Below are positions 33,303-44,796 of a stretch of 64,000 nucleotides of DNA, in pieces. The stretch is from Magnolia sinica (lineage: Eukaryota > Streptophyta > Magnoliopsida > Magnoliales > Magnoliaceae): NCBI RefSeq assembly GCF_029962835.1, contig NC_080574.1, forward strand, positions 25,022,001 through 25,086,000, given 5' to 3'. The position numbers were made by a program, and so were the translations under genes. The notes beneath the pieces are model-generated. The model ran no database searches and was not told the DNA's origin. It saw only the letters and a program-made list of their open reading frames with translations. How positions within the stretch are numbered: the first letter of the stretch is position 1; the number at the start of each line of letters is the position of its first letter.

Positions 33303-33903
33303 GGAGAAGGGATTAGGCGGGATGGGATTCAAAAAATATAATTATTACCCATGGCAGGGATTGTTCCCTGTAGCCACGGGATAAGACTAATGCCATGCTT
33401 TGTAAGTAATATGGTGGTACATTGAATGGATATACCCACCATCATTTGAAATTATTAAGAATAACACACATGTGTTATATCTAAACCATTCATTTGTTTT
33501 GTAACCTCGTTTTATGGCATTGGCCTAAAAATGAGGTAGATCCAAAACTTCTGTGGCCCCAAAGAAGTTTTCAACGGTAAGTATGCAATCGCCGTTGCTT
33601 TCTATGGTGGGGTCCACTTGAGCTTTAGATTTACTTGATTTTTTGGCCCATGCTCGAAAATAATCTCGAAAAATGGGTGGACGGTGTGGATATAGCCCAC
33701 ACATCAAGGTGGGACCTACACAACTTCCTAACATTGAGTGAAATTAGCACGGGACCCAGTGCAATTCCATCTTATCAATTTCGAAGCTTTTCCATTCTTC
33801 GTAAGCATGGAGTGAAATTGGCACAGGACCAGGTGAATCCCATCCCACCTAATCCCTTCTAATCCCACTGCCCAAACACGCCTTTAATAGCAAATGAGGA
33901 GAA
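33287..33903. mobile_element. Small TIR element (33309-33881) between 22-bp direct repeats
   Basis: Direct repeats ctttaatagcaaatgaggag plus aa at 33287-33308 and 33882-33903 enclose 573 bp. Inverted ends: gggattaggcgggatgggat (from 33309) and its near-perfect complement at 33835-33856; the right side has 25 more bases (ending in aaacacgc) that the left lacks. The interior (33410-33720) is a member of the 'ccgtccatcc' family. The insertion falls at the stop codon of the RopGAP fragment, so it is younger than the fragment. Superfamily uncertain; 22 bp is longer than usual target duplications. Confidence 0.7.
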
Positions 33904-34740
33904 TTAGGTAAAATCAGATCCATTGAAGTAACTCATCCTATTCTGGACCCTAACTTAGATGAGGAGTAATAAGTAAAATCAGATCCGTTGGACATATCTG
34001 GCCTCTGTAGGATGGGCATTTGTTTGTTGTATGTAGCTCCTTTACACTTTGTAGAACACATGCACGCCACACCATCTAGACTGTCACAGTTTTTGTAAGG
34101 ATAGACATATTTTAGACATTGATATGATGGACCATCCACAGTTTCTATCATTATTTTAATGGTTTGGATCACAACTATGTCCAGTAGCACAGAGGATTAA
34201 CATCTGACAGAGCATTCTCGTTTTCTGGTTTTCTATCATCACAGCAGTGCTTGTGTCACAGTAGTAATAGATAGCATATTCAATGAAGGGAAAAGACCCA
34301 ATCCACCTACATACATTTGGCACATGTATTGATAATCCGAGCCATTCATTCATCTTAAGGTCCACCAATGGACCATTAACCAAACATCATCCTGATCCAT
34401 TAATCTTAGCCATTAACTACAGTTTAGTGATTTTGTACACTACTTTTTCATATGGTTAGAATTGTGTGGTCAGTGTAATTTTCAGCCTAGGATCCATTCA
34501 CGTTTGTCCACAATAAACCAACGGTTCGGATCATCAAACACATGCCATATATGCAGTAAAATGAAAGGAATGGACTGGATCTTCCTAAAAAATCAAGCAA
34601 AAAACGGACCCAAAAACCAAAATGCCAAGAACCCATTTCTCAAGACAAAATTTGAAGGACCCATCAAATAAATAAATAAATAAAAGAAGAAGAAGAACAA
34701 CAACAAGAAGAAATCCAAATAGGCTTTTTAGACTAGGTCG
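33904..34740. other. Non-coding stretch with a short near-repeat
   Basis: 'gaggagaattaggtaaaatcagatccattg' (from 33897) is followed by 'gaggagtaataagtaaaatcagatccgttg' (33961). The rest (34000-34740) shows no supported gene. Confidence 0.5.
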
Positions 34741-34932
34741 TTATATGCTAGAACCATACAATACGAGGGGTTTTCTTTTCTTCTTCTTTTTTTTTTTTCA
34801 GCATTCACAATTATCACTACTGTTTCATCTGATTCATTGGTCAACCTTAAACTATCTTCCCTCTAATGGGTCACAAAAGGTTTCAGTAAATAAATTTAGA
34901 AAAATAAAAATAAAAAGGAAAAAAGATGAGCT

Positions 34933-34938
<6 letters not shown>

Positions 34939-34984
<46 letters not shown>
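34939..34984. repeat. (CT)n microsatellite
   Basis: Uninterrupted ctctct tract. Right of it 'aaattttattgaaaaaaaaaagg' may be the tail of a retroposed sequence on the minus strand, but no ends could be shown. Confidence 0.9.
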
Positions 34985-34987
<3 letters not shown>

Positions 34988-35450
34988 TCAGTAATAGTAA
35001 ATTTTATTGAAAAAAAAAAGGTCCAAAGATTGAAAATATAGGCCAGATTAAAGGAACAAGAAGACCGATTAAAAGGGAGGATCTTCCCCAAATACAGAGA
35101 GGGGATTGCAACCTGTTGCTTCTGCCCAAGAGTAAACAAACTGTTAACTCTATATGAGACTTCGTAAGCCGACGAGCAAATACCATCAAACAAAACATGG
35201 AAGAGCCAGAGATTTAATAAATATTGATCACAAATTAAACATGTGATGTGAAGGTGCCAGTGTATTGATTCCTCATACCCTCAGCCTCTGTGGTGTGAGG
35301 AGAATGTATGAAACATTATCTAAACCAAGGAGAGGAACTGTTTGAAATACAACTGGACCCTGTCTACTCCAACAGGCTTACAACAATGCCAAATGTAGAA
35401 CTGTAATATTATCACTACTAGTTAACATTGACAAGATCCTTATGATGCAC

Positions 35451-35506
35451 CTTCTAAAAGGAAAAGGAATACCGAGCAGTGCTGCCATTGTTACTGCAAA
35501 ATCAAG
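35451..35506 (-). pseudogene. Single exon of a GPI ethanolamine phosphate transferase-like gene
   Basis: In life: membrane enzyme of the endoplasmic reticulum adding ethanolamine phosphate to the GPI anchor. On the minus strand a 56-base exon has a good acceptor (tttttgcag) and a good donor (AGAAG|GTGCAT). It reads LDFAVTMAALLGIPFPFR, which resembles the conserved Q(I/L)DFAVTMAALLGVPFPFGS region of PIG-O/PIG-G type enzymes as I recall it; the expected glycine after FPF is an arginine here. No neighbouring exon could be found on either side, so this is an isolated fragment. Chance similarity of a short exon cannot be excluded. Confidence 0.5.
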
Positions 35507-35585
35507 CTGCAAAAAGTAGAAACAGTGAATGAAATTCACATCCAAAAGATAATAGAAAAATATTCTAATCAAATTTAGTGAATGA

Positions 35586-36040
35586 ATGCGAATCCATGAG
35601 ATCCACTATCTAGGAAAGAAAGCTAGTTCTTCCAAATGCCTGTTGGTCTTAATCACAGCTACATCACATCTATTCCTACGAAAGACAAATTCATTTCATC
35701 CTCCCCAAGTTGCATCCATTCCACATTGCCGAATCTCGACATTGTTACAATCAATGCCAACCGGAACCATGGCCCAATGAGAAGAAAAGAGAAAGCAATG
35801 ACAGATGGAATGGATTTTGGAATAAAACAGGGATTTTGAGAGAAGCTCACCCACGGCAGGAGAGATATGCCTGAAATCCTTCAAAGATTCGGAGCTCACC
35901 CACCGGCGGAAGAAGAAAATGAGAAACCAAGCAGAGCTCGGGCGTCGTTCGAAAGAGGGATTTGGAAATCCCTCTTCTGAAATGAGATATTAGTTTCATA
36001 TCCGAAACTGTGAGTTTTCCATAATTTAACACACATTAAT
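35586..36040 (-). other. Possible 5' part of a minus-strand gene fragment
   Basis: The minus strand is less AT-rich and TC-rich here and contains an ATG frame (36032-35847) starting MKLISHFRRGISKSLFR, a basic, hydroxylated stretch like an organelle-targeting peptide. Nothing recognisable follows, and no gene model can be joined to the exon at 35451-35506. Could equally be an untranslated leader. Confidence 0.2.
35953..35976. other. Perfect palindrome, 11-bp arms
   Basis: aagagggattt / gg / aaatccctctt: perfect arms with a two-base loop at 35953-35976. It lies at the right edge of the gene-fragment cluster. Hairpins near 3' ends are a Helitron trait, but the required CTRR is not present close behind it. 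Confidence 0.6.
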
Positions 36041-36276
36041 ACCCATACATTCAAGAGACCGTTTACTGAATGATTAAGATATTTTTATATAGGAAAAAGT
36101 AAAATCTTAACCATTAACAACTAGACCCATTATTTAGATGGTCTGGATAATTCTATATCATTACCACTATTAATATGAATGTGTCACCACTGTTTTACAT
36201 CAAACACAAAACTCACATATTGTCTCACAAATATGTAACGTCACTTGCGCTTTCCATCCGATAGCGCTCTACGGGC

Positions 36277-36910
36277 CCAACCATGATTTATATGTTTTAA
36301 TCCACGCCGTCCATCCACTTCTCCGTATCATTTTAGGTTAATCCAGATAAATGAGATCGATATACATCTCAAGTGAACCACACCACGGGAAAACAGTCGA
36401 GATTGAACGTCCACCATTAAAAGCCGGACCTTTGGCTACCTCCACCAAAAAATGAGCTCCATATAAATCTGTGTTATATCCACACTGTCCATCTATTTTG
36501 AGATATCATTTTAAGTCATGAGCCAAAGAATTAGGCAGATAAAAATCTGTAGTGGACCCCACCACAGAAAACAGCGGGGAGAGTGATTCCCACCGTTGAA
36601 ACTATCCTAAGTCCCATCATAATGTTTATTTAAAATCCAACCAGTTCAAATGTTAAAAAAAAAAAAAGAAAAAAAAGAAGACATGATATAAGGGAAAACA
36701 CAAATATTAGCTTTATCTAAAACTTGTGTGGCCTTTAGACGTTTTTAATGGTGGGCGTCACTGTCCCACAGTTTTTCTGTGTTGGGGTCCACCGGAGCTT
36801 TGGATTTAACTCATTCTTTAGATATTGACCTAAAATGATCTCTCCAAATGGATGGAAGGTGTGGATACCAAACATACATCATGGTGGGGCCCACGGAACT
36901 TGCTAACGTC
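36277..36910. mobile_element. TIR elements, copies 8 and 9 (nested or abutting)
   Basis: First a left end ('catgatttatatgttttaatccacgccgtccatcc', 36285-36320) with its interior to about 36430, then a second left part ('tctgtgttatatccacactgtccatct', 36460) whose right end is 'ggatggaaggtgtggataccaaacatacatcatggtggggcccac' (36850-36894). The poly-A-like tract at 36656-36670 is inside. No genes. Confidence 0.6.
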
Positions 36911-36969
36911 ACTTCTGTAGCTAGTCTCGCTGCTCGACCTGCCAGTATCTAATCCGCGCCCCTATTTGA

Positions 36970-37400
36970 CGGAAGCAGATGATGTATGTATTTTATCCAT
37001 TATGTTCATCCATCTTTAAAGATCATTTTAGGGATTTATTCCAGAAATGAGAGGTATATAAATCTCAGGTGGACCACACCACATGAAAACAATAGTGATT
37101 GGATATTCATCATTAAAATCCTCCTAAGGCCCACTGTACTGTTTGTTTGACATCCAATCTGTTTATTAGGTCATATAGGCCTAGATGAAGGGGGAAAACA
37201 AAAATCATCTCGATCCAAAACTTTTATGGCCCCCAAAATGTTTTTAATGGTTGACGCTCATTCAACACTATTTCCTGTAATGTGGTCCATTTCAGATTGG
37301 GATATACATCATTTTTTGTCTCATGCTGTAAGATAATCTTTAAAAATAGGTGGACGGCATGGATGAAACACATACAACATGGTGGGACCCACAGAGCACC
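36970..37400. mobile_element. TIR element, copy 10
   Basis: Left 'agatgatgtatgtattttatccattatgttcatcc', right 'tggacggcatggatgaaacacatacaacatggtgggaccc'. Interior in standard order. About 430 bp, nearly complete. Confidence 0.65.
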
Positions 37401-37439
37401 GACCGCCAGCCATTGGCTGGTGTTAGGGTGCCAATCCAT

Positions 37440-37905
37440 TCTCCTTATTTATGGTGTGGTCCATTTAATCTTTGGATATGAATCATTTTTTGGATAATTC
37501 TCTAAAATGATCTCAAAAAATGGATGAATGGTGTGGGTTGATCCCAAATTTTCAATAAATCCAAAACTCAAGTAGATCATGCCACACAAAACAGTGTGGA
37601 ATAATGATTTCCATAGTTATACCTACCTTGGGCCTACAATAATGTTTATTTGTTATCCACCTGTTCATAATATCAAAAGGATATGAATGAAGAGAAAATA
37701 CAAACATCAGCTTGATCTAAAATTACTTCTATGGCCTCTAAGAATTTTTTAATAGTAGAGGTTCAATCACACTATTTCATGTGGTGTGGTCCACTTGAGC
37801 TTTAGATATGCTTCCTTTTGGTTCTTTAGATCTTAAATTATTTGTTAACATGGATGAACGGAGTGGATAAAATAAATAAATAAAGGTGGACCCCACAGAG
37901 TTTAC
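37440..37905. mobile_element. TIR element, copy 11 (rearranged)
   Basis: Starts with a right-half phrase ('tggtgtggtccatttaatctttgg', 37450) followed by a complete right half ending 'atgaacggagtggataaaataaataaataaaggtggaccccac' (37853-37897). Two right halves in series suggest an insertion of one copy into another. Confidence 0.5.
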
Positions 37906-37979
37906 TCAGATATGCTAAGGGTAATTAGTAACTCACCTAAACGGAATAGAGAGGGGTTTCCTTAAAACATTTATAATCA

Positions 37980-38275
37980 TATATTGGCTCGCCTAAATGT
38001 GATTCACATATCCAACCCACTAATTATGTGTGTCCCACTTGGATGAGGGGTTAGACCAAGTTTCAGCCGCATCCAAAACTCATGTGGGCCCCACCAAGTG
38101 CTTTTATATTTTTTAGGATGTCTTCACATAGTTTTAGATGGTATGGCCCACCTGAGTTTCGCATACGGATGCTTTTTGAGATATCTCATAACCTAAAAGG
38201 GACACATCAAATGCACAGTGTTGATGTTCGACACACATCATGATGGGCCCCACAAAACTTACTAACACTAATTCT
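37980..38275. mobile_element. TIR element, diverged copy 12
   Basis: Has 'gacccaccagg'-like words only in part: 'ccgcatccaaaactcatgtgggccccacc', 'gcccacctgagtttcgcatacggatgc', right end 'gttgatgttcgacacacatcatgatgggccccac'. More distant than the other copies. Confidence 0.45.
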
Positions 38276-38419
38276 TAGGTTCTTGCGAGGTCAATAAGTT
38301 GGTAAAAAGCTCCTTTACCGACGATTTTTTTCGGTACATATGTTTTTAACTATACTTATTAGCTACATCAAAAAATAAAAATTGGACTAGTTACTCGCCC
38401 CGATCAAGTTATATAGTTT

Positions 38420-39470
38420 TTTTCACAGATAAATTTTAATTTCCATTTAAAAATAACATTTTTTTCAAAATGTGTATTTTTTACACTTAATTTTTCTTTG
38501 AAAACTTTTAACAAAATATCAATTTTATTATAAAATAAAAAAAAATAAAATACAAATTCTGAATTTTTATTTTCAAAATCTCAAAAAATTTCTCAAAATT
38601 TATTTTTTTCTCAAAAATTCCAAAATGCCGATTTTTTTTCTTCAAAAGCATATCATTTTGTTTTCAACTTTTTAATTTTCCTTTTTAAAATGATATTTTT
38701 TTTCTTTCAAAGTTTCAGTGTTTTTATAAATAACTTTTTCTTTTAATTTCAAAATTTTAACATTTCAATTATTTTTTAAAATCACAAATTTTTTCAACTT
38801 CTTTATTTTTTGTTTCAAAATGTTTGTTTTTTGTTAAAGTATCGATTCTTTAATATCGTTTAATTTTAAAATTTTCAATTCTTTCTAACTCCAATTTTTT
38901 TTAAAGCATTTATTTTCGAATTTCTCAAATTTATTTTATTTTTCAAAATACAAACTCTCATTTTCTTTTTCAAAATATTTTCATTTTTCAACATCGTCAA
39001 AATTTTCACATTTTTTGAAATCTTTTTAATTTTCTTTTTCAGGATATTATTTTTTTCTAGAAATAAAATTCTTTTTTTTCAAAATTATCAACTTCATTCA
39101 ATATTCTTTTTTTTCCCCACAAAATAGATTTTTATTAAATCACGATTTTTATTTTTTCAAAATCTCATTTTTTCTTAAACATTGTTAAATTTTTTTTAAC
39201 TTCTCAATATTTTTTTTCTTGTCATATTACAAATCATTTAAATATTAGTTTTAAATTTTAAAAAATTAATAATTTCCACTCATTTGATATAAAAACAATT
39301 TTTATTTAGTTATTTATTTTTGCATTCAATCAATTGTTAAAAAATAATATTAGATACAAATATGTACAATTAAACCACTGAATTTGTATTAAAAAATAAT
39401 TCTTAGACTAGAAAAAAAACATGATTTTCCACCATATTCTTTAAAAAAAAAAAAAAAAGGTCAAGGCAAA
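38420..39470. repeat. AT-rich low-complexity tract
   Basis: About 1 kb made of T runs and the words tttttcaaaat, tctcaaaa, tttaatttt, with clear strand asymmetry (T and C on the plus strand, hardly any G). No periodic unit. It directly precedes the CACTA terminus and may belong to that element's interior. Confidence 0.85.
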
Positions 39471-39474
39471 GTCC

Positions 39475-39763
39475 TTTTATGACGGACCATGATCCGTCGC
39501 AAAAGCAACTGAAAAGCGTCGCCGTTTGGTATTTTGGACGGGAATTTGCAAATATTACATTGCAAAATCAAAATTTGTGACGGATTTAGTCTGTCGATTT
39601 AGCGACGGATTTTGGTCCGCCGCGAAATTTGACTACAGATTTTCGAAAAAGACGGGCGTAGCGACGGACCTTTTCCATTAGTGACGGATTGAACCGTCGT
39701 TATATCAAACGATTTTTCGTCCGTCGCAAAAATACGTTGCAAATCCACATTTTTGGCCTAGTG
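39475..39763. mobile_element. CACTA (En/Spm) transposon terminus
   Basis: Ends at 39763 in 'tttttggcctagtg', whose reverse complement CACTAGGCCAAAAA starts with the CACTA signature. Inside are many subterminal repeats in both directions ('gacggaccatgatccgtcgc', 'gcgacggattttggtccgccgc', 'gtgacggattgaaccgtcg'). No matching opposite end was found in the window and no transposase, so this is one end of a large or deleted element. Confidence 0.8.
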
Positions 39764-40325
39764 TCAATTGTATGGCTGGCTGATTGGAGCCTTTCATGTC
39801 TTTAAGCTATGTAATAGCCTATTGTATTGTGCCTGTGGGAGTTATGTTGTCTCATTGTCGATCCCCAACTTGGATAAAAAATGGTTGTATCAAGTTGGCA
39901 GCCGGCATCAAACTTATGTTATAACTATCATCATGAATCTGATGACAAAACATGCTTAATTTAACCGACTCTAATTAATTGGGATAAGGCTTAGATGATG
40001 ATGATGATTCGTCTATTCGTTAGTTGTTTTTTTTCCCCTTTCTTAGATAATAAAAATTATCAATGCATTAACTTTTCAATTTGAATATTCGAGGGAGAAT
40101 TTCTCCAGCCATTGGAAATTTAATGAAGTTGAAATATTTGTAGGTATTCAATAGACCAACCTTTCTACACATTCTCTTTGTTAGCTAGGTAATGTAAGAT
40201 GGATTGTTGTATGAATATATATAGTTTTTCAAAATTAAGCCTTTTTATCAAGTATTCAAGGCATCGATATTGTGAACATTTAGACCTCCCATTGAGAAGA
40301 TTCTAATCCAATAAAATGCAAATTC
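39764..40325. other. Non-coding stretch, nothing recognised
   Basis: Contains a trinucleotide run 'gatgatgatgatgat' at about 39992-40006 and 'ccgactctaattaattgggataaggctt', a common plant phrase from TE tails. No gene. Confidence 0.5.
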
Positions 40326-40346
40326 TCTAAGGGACCGTTTGGATGG

Positions 40347-40545
40347 GAGTAAATTGAGGTAAATTGGGATAATTATGAGTAAATTGACGTAAATTGGGGT
40401 AAATTGGGGGTGATTGGGAGTAAATTGAGGTAATTAGGAGTAAATTGAGGTAAAGTGGGGTGATTGGGGGTACATTGGGTTAATTGAGAGCAAATGAAGG
40501 TAAATTGGGGTGCTTGAAGTAAATGGAGGTAAATGGCATTTGGAT
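40347..40545. repeat. Short-unit array 'gtaaattggggt / gagtaaattgag'
   Basis: About 16 units of 10-13 bp made from gtaaattg(a/g)gg. Preceded by 'ctaagggaccgtttggatggg', the type of start seen in small plant DNA transposons, and followed at 40600 by 'ctctaagggcctgttttattt', suggesting the array fills the interior of such an element. Confidence 0.8.
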
Positions 40546-40732
40546 TTCAAATGTAGTTCATTCACTCTCATTCAAACACAATTGAGTATGCCATTTACTC
40601 TAAGGGCCTGTTTTATTTTTTAAAGCAGGTGTAAATACCCTGTAAATGGGTAATTATTACCCTTTCACCCGTTTGAAAATCCATCAGAAATTCTGTCTTC
40701 GAAACCGGTATAAAAGGGCTAGTTTAAATTTC

Positions 40733-41030
40733 TAGACCCCACTGTGATGTATATGATATATCTGTTTCGTCCAGTCATTTTACCACTACATTTTGAGGCA
40801 TGAACCAAAAAATAAGGTAAATCCATCATTCAACTAGCCCACACCAAAGTAAATAGTGGCCTTGAGAAGTTTTTAACGGTCAGTGTTCAATTCCCTTTTT
40901 CATATGGTGTGATCCACTTGAACTTTGAACTTGTCTAATTTTTTGACTCATGCCCTAAATTCAGTTGGTAAAACGGATGGACAGTGTGAATAATTCACAT
41001 ATATCACAATGGGCACCACACGTGTCAGCA
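40733..41030. mobile_element. TIR element, copy 13
   Basis: Left 'gaccccactgtgatgtatatgatatatctgtttcgtccagtc', interior 'gaggcatgaaccaaaaaataaggtaaatcc' and 'ggtgtgatccacttgaactttg', right 'acggatggacagtgtgaataattcacatatatcacaatgggcacc'. About 300 bp, so the middle is shortened. Confidence 0.6.
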
Positions 41031-41990
41031 ACATCGATTTTAGTGTTAAAAAAAGTAGGAGTCAAATCAACCCTCGGGAACGATGAGGTAATTAGCATAA
41101 GAAGTAATTATTACATATTTGCAATGCATTTACCATTACTTTGGAAAATCAAACACGCCATAATTCATTTACCTACAATTCTATTTTTCATTTACCTCCA
41201 TTAACAAGCTTTGTGTAACTAGTTTCCTATTTTTGTTTTTATCTTCTTCTTTTTTAACTACAACCTTTAGTAGCTTAGTTGATTTCATAGATCTAGTATT
41301 CTTCTTCTTGTTCAAGAGTAATGCTAATCACTCATAGAGATATAGCTTTTAGAGGGGTGTGATAACCATAATTTTTAGGTTTTAAATGACAAATGGCCAC
41401 TTAATTTCATAAAGATCTCGGATCCTATCCAGTCATTCCAATCAAAACATGGCTCTGAAAGTGCACACTACCGTGTATACCTCTATTTCTCAAATTCAAG
41501 TCATTGCTAAGAAAAATCTACATAAGTTATTAAGTAATCAGCTTTGCACAAATGTTAGAAACAATCCAAGTAAACATCTGATGACTCAATAAATAAAAAT
41601 AACAATAATTTAAATACATCTAAATAAAATTAAAGTTATTTTCAACCCAACAATTTAGACATCTTAACATTTTCTTGTATTTTGATTCTTTAGACTGAAA
41701 GCTTATGTTTTAAGAAATTCCTAAAGTTGATTGTAATAGACATAAAACTTTTGTTTTGATACCACCAAATAATTTACCTTTTCTACTTAGCAGTAGATAA
41801 GTAACTTATGTGAGATAAGTAAGTTTCATTTATGATCAATTATAAGTAATTTTTTTCTATACTAAAAGTTACTTAATCACTTCATCTTTAAGTAGAAATC
41901 AAGATAAGTTACTTGAGGCATAAGTAGGTTATCTTTAGTAAATTATGATCTAAAAACTCCCTAAGAGACTCATTTGATTCATTCATATTG
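41031..41990. other. Non-coding stretch, nothing recognised
   Basis: AT-rich. Words such as 'aagataagttacttgaggcataagtag' near 41900 recall the flanks of the minisatellite elements (aagtagcttat). No gene. Confidence 0.45.
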
Positions 41991-41994
41991 TGAG

Positions 41995-44375
41995 CAAAAG
42001 TCTTCACATCTCAAATTTTCCTTTGTGCATCAACTTTAAACAATATCTATTTGCATAACTATAAACACCACAATCTTGAGGGATTTGGACCACTTATCCG
42101 ATAAGTCACATAGGGACATGCCCTGGCCCAAAAGTTAAGGTCTACTCATCAGGTGGCTATACATCAAAATTATATATGAACCATTTGATAACCTTTTTCT
42201 TAACTATCCATTTTTCTTATACATAAGGCGTCGAGCTAATGAATGAAATGATCTAATTTTTCAGCGATGTTAGCAGTTCTTATGTTTAATAGCATCATTT
42301 TTCATTAGATTAATTTAGACTCAAGTTGTTTAGGAATCAAAAGAAATCTAACTTAGGAAATCATTTCAAAATTCTTAAAGCAATGTATATATACTTTAGT
42401 AAAATTTTCCATGAACCAAAGCATTTGAAGACCCCCACGAAAAGTGGTATAGCTCATAATTCGAGTTAGTGTAGCAACCATAACGATGTGAGTGCAACAG
42501 GGCTTGAGAAGGGTGGCGACTAGTAAAACTTTCCTCCAAATCAAGCAGTTAGGATGGTTAAATAAGATTGATTTATAAGCCATGCTAGTGTGGCTTGCTA
42601 ATCGAGGGGTCCAAATCTTCCACATGTTGGTTGGCTGTCATCATGGAAAGTGGCAATCAACATTCTTCATACTAGTTGTTAACAAGCCCTGAGCAAGTAC
42701 ATTCCTCCACTATTCCTCCACTTATCTTAGTTCTCTTATTGCTTTTGAAATTCCTTAATCTTAGGCTCATCACTCATAAAACTTATTCTTTTTTTCTTAA
42801 GACCCTGTTTTAGCTACTTGGGAGAGTAGATTTATGGTTTCGACTCTATTCAGTGTGTGTGCATGATGTGGCTCGTTCATCAAGTGGTTCTCACCGTTTA
42901 TGTGGGCTGGCCAAATAATCAAGTTGGTTTAGCCATCAACTGGGTTACATGTGCACAATATGGACTGCTTGTGAAGTTCATGCGCTTTTGCACCAATTTT
43001 CATTTATTGGATTGTTTGTTATGTTAATGTACTTTTATAATGTTTTCTATTTTCTAAATTGTTTCCTAAAACCAAAAGAAAGGAGATATAAGAAGTAATA
43101 GGTTCATGTGTGTGTGTGTGAGATATGTAATTTTCTCTCATAGGAAGATTTTATTTATAATTATTTCTTTACAAAGAGTTTAAAAAAGATAACTACAATT
43201 TAAATCATATCTAATCACTTGAATATATACTTCAATGCTATGCATGTATCAAATGTTACTTGAAATTCTAATTTTTATAAGAAAACCATTGCTATTGGTG
43301 TTCTTTTTTTACTGTCCATTATGTGAGAGAACTATGTTAAGGTCGATTGTGATTACATTTTGACCAATTTTAAACTTTCAACACAAACTTTGTTGTGGAT
43401 TAGTTATAATCCAAAATTCCAACCAATTGCATGCCCCTAAACTTCTAATTAATGGACTTTTTGTAGTCCTTTATTGAATATCTAAAATTTATACAATTGA
43501 TTGAACATTTAGGACAATCAATAAGTGAACTTTTAACCCATAATCCAATGAAGAGCTGCTTGTCAACTGGATTGTCCATATACGATATCCCATCACTTTG
43601 GATGATTAATAGCATATAATGTGACCCAATCGGTGCATGTGTCATTAATATGGAGCATTTAAGAGATTTCTTACTTCTTAGATAGGCCGCCTTCCAAGCC
43701 TATCATCAACATGGCAACATTAATTACCAAATCTGTAGAAAGACTTTGTGAATTGTCAATAATGATTAAAAAAAATTGTCAATTGATTGGGTGGTTAAGA
43801 TAATCTATTCAATGAGATTTTCTACCATACACAATCCAAGAGGTGTCATTTGATGGTTTATATGAGCAAGTATGTTCACTAATTTTGTATGGTGATTTTT
43901 AACATGGTCATTTTATTTATTTATCAAAGGTAGGTGGTACCACCACAACTTTATTATATCAAAATGACATTTACATATAATCTACTTAGAAGGACTGAAC
44001 TCACACAGTATACAATTATAGAACACCTATTTGATCATGAGTTATATGCCACTTTTCGCAGGGGTTTTCACATGCTTTGGTTCATGTAAAATATTTACTA
44101 AGCTATATATGCTGCTTTCAGAATTTTGAAATGATTTTCTAAGTTAGGTTTCTTTTGATTCCTATACAACTTAGAGTCTGAATCAATTTAGTGGAAAATA
44201 CTATTACACATAAGAAATGCTAACATCGTTGAATAATCAAATAGTTCATATATAATTTCGACATGTGATAAGTGGTCCAGATCCCTCAGGATTGTGGTAT
44301 TTACAGTTATGCAGCAGGATTGTTTTAAAGTTGATACATAAAGGAAAACCTGAGACTATTAACACAATAATTTAT
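41995..44375. mobile_element. Element with long inverted arms (MULE- or foldback-like)
   Basis: The left arm (about 42000-42455) and the right arm (about 44035-44370) are inverted copies: 'aattttcctttgtgcatcaactttaaacaat' pairs with 'attgttttaaagttgatacataaaggaaaacc', and 'gaatcaaaagaaatctaacttaggaaatcatttcaaaattc' pairs with 'gaattttgaaatgattttctaagttaggtttcttttgattc'. The arms differ by many small changes. The 1.6 kb between (42456-44034) contains no transposase motif; the minus-strand frame at 42353-42625 runs over the left arm. Confidence 0.75.
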
Positions 44376-44708
44376 GTGCATTTTCTTTATTGGGGGAATT
44401 TCATTGATATTCACAAATAAAAAGACAATACAAAAGAAGACATTTTATTTCAGAGATTTTGAGTCATTTACATTCTAAGCTATAGTCTAGCACAAGCTCT
44501 TAATTACATAATGTAGAACACTCTTGATTAAAAGGCATAAAGACTAAATCTACAGGGAACTACATTTTTAAAGAATGTTGCATGGATCATGCTAAGCTAA
44601 TTGTCCAACTCACACCATCTTCGGTCAGTTAAGTGGTATCGACTCATTTTTATTTATTCAGGTTTTGAGCTAGACCAGTTCTGAGCTCCGTCTTTGGGAT
44701 GAAAACTC

Positions 44709-44796
44709 TTGGAAGACCAAATTAGAGTTCTTGGAAGATCAAATTGGAGTTCGTAGAAGACAAAATTAGATTTCTTGGAAGGCAGAATTAGAGTTC
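44709..44796. repeat. 22-bp tandem repeat, four units
   Basis: ttggaagaccaaattagagt plus tc and three variants at 44731, 44753 and 44775. Flanked on both sides by copies of 'gagctccg(t/c)ct(t/a)tg(g/a)gatgaa(a/g)actttggaagacc' (44684 and 44870). Confidence 0.85.

Noticed and set aside
34852..35193. 113-residue minus frame
   Set aside because: Almost half of it is the (CT)n microsatellite and an A/T run; the rest has no recognised content.
35953..36000. Helitron 3' terminus
   Set aside because: The palindrome is perfect, but no CTRR follows at the usual distance (the sequence goes on to gatattag) and no matching 5' TC end was identified.
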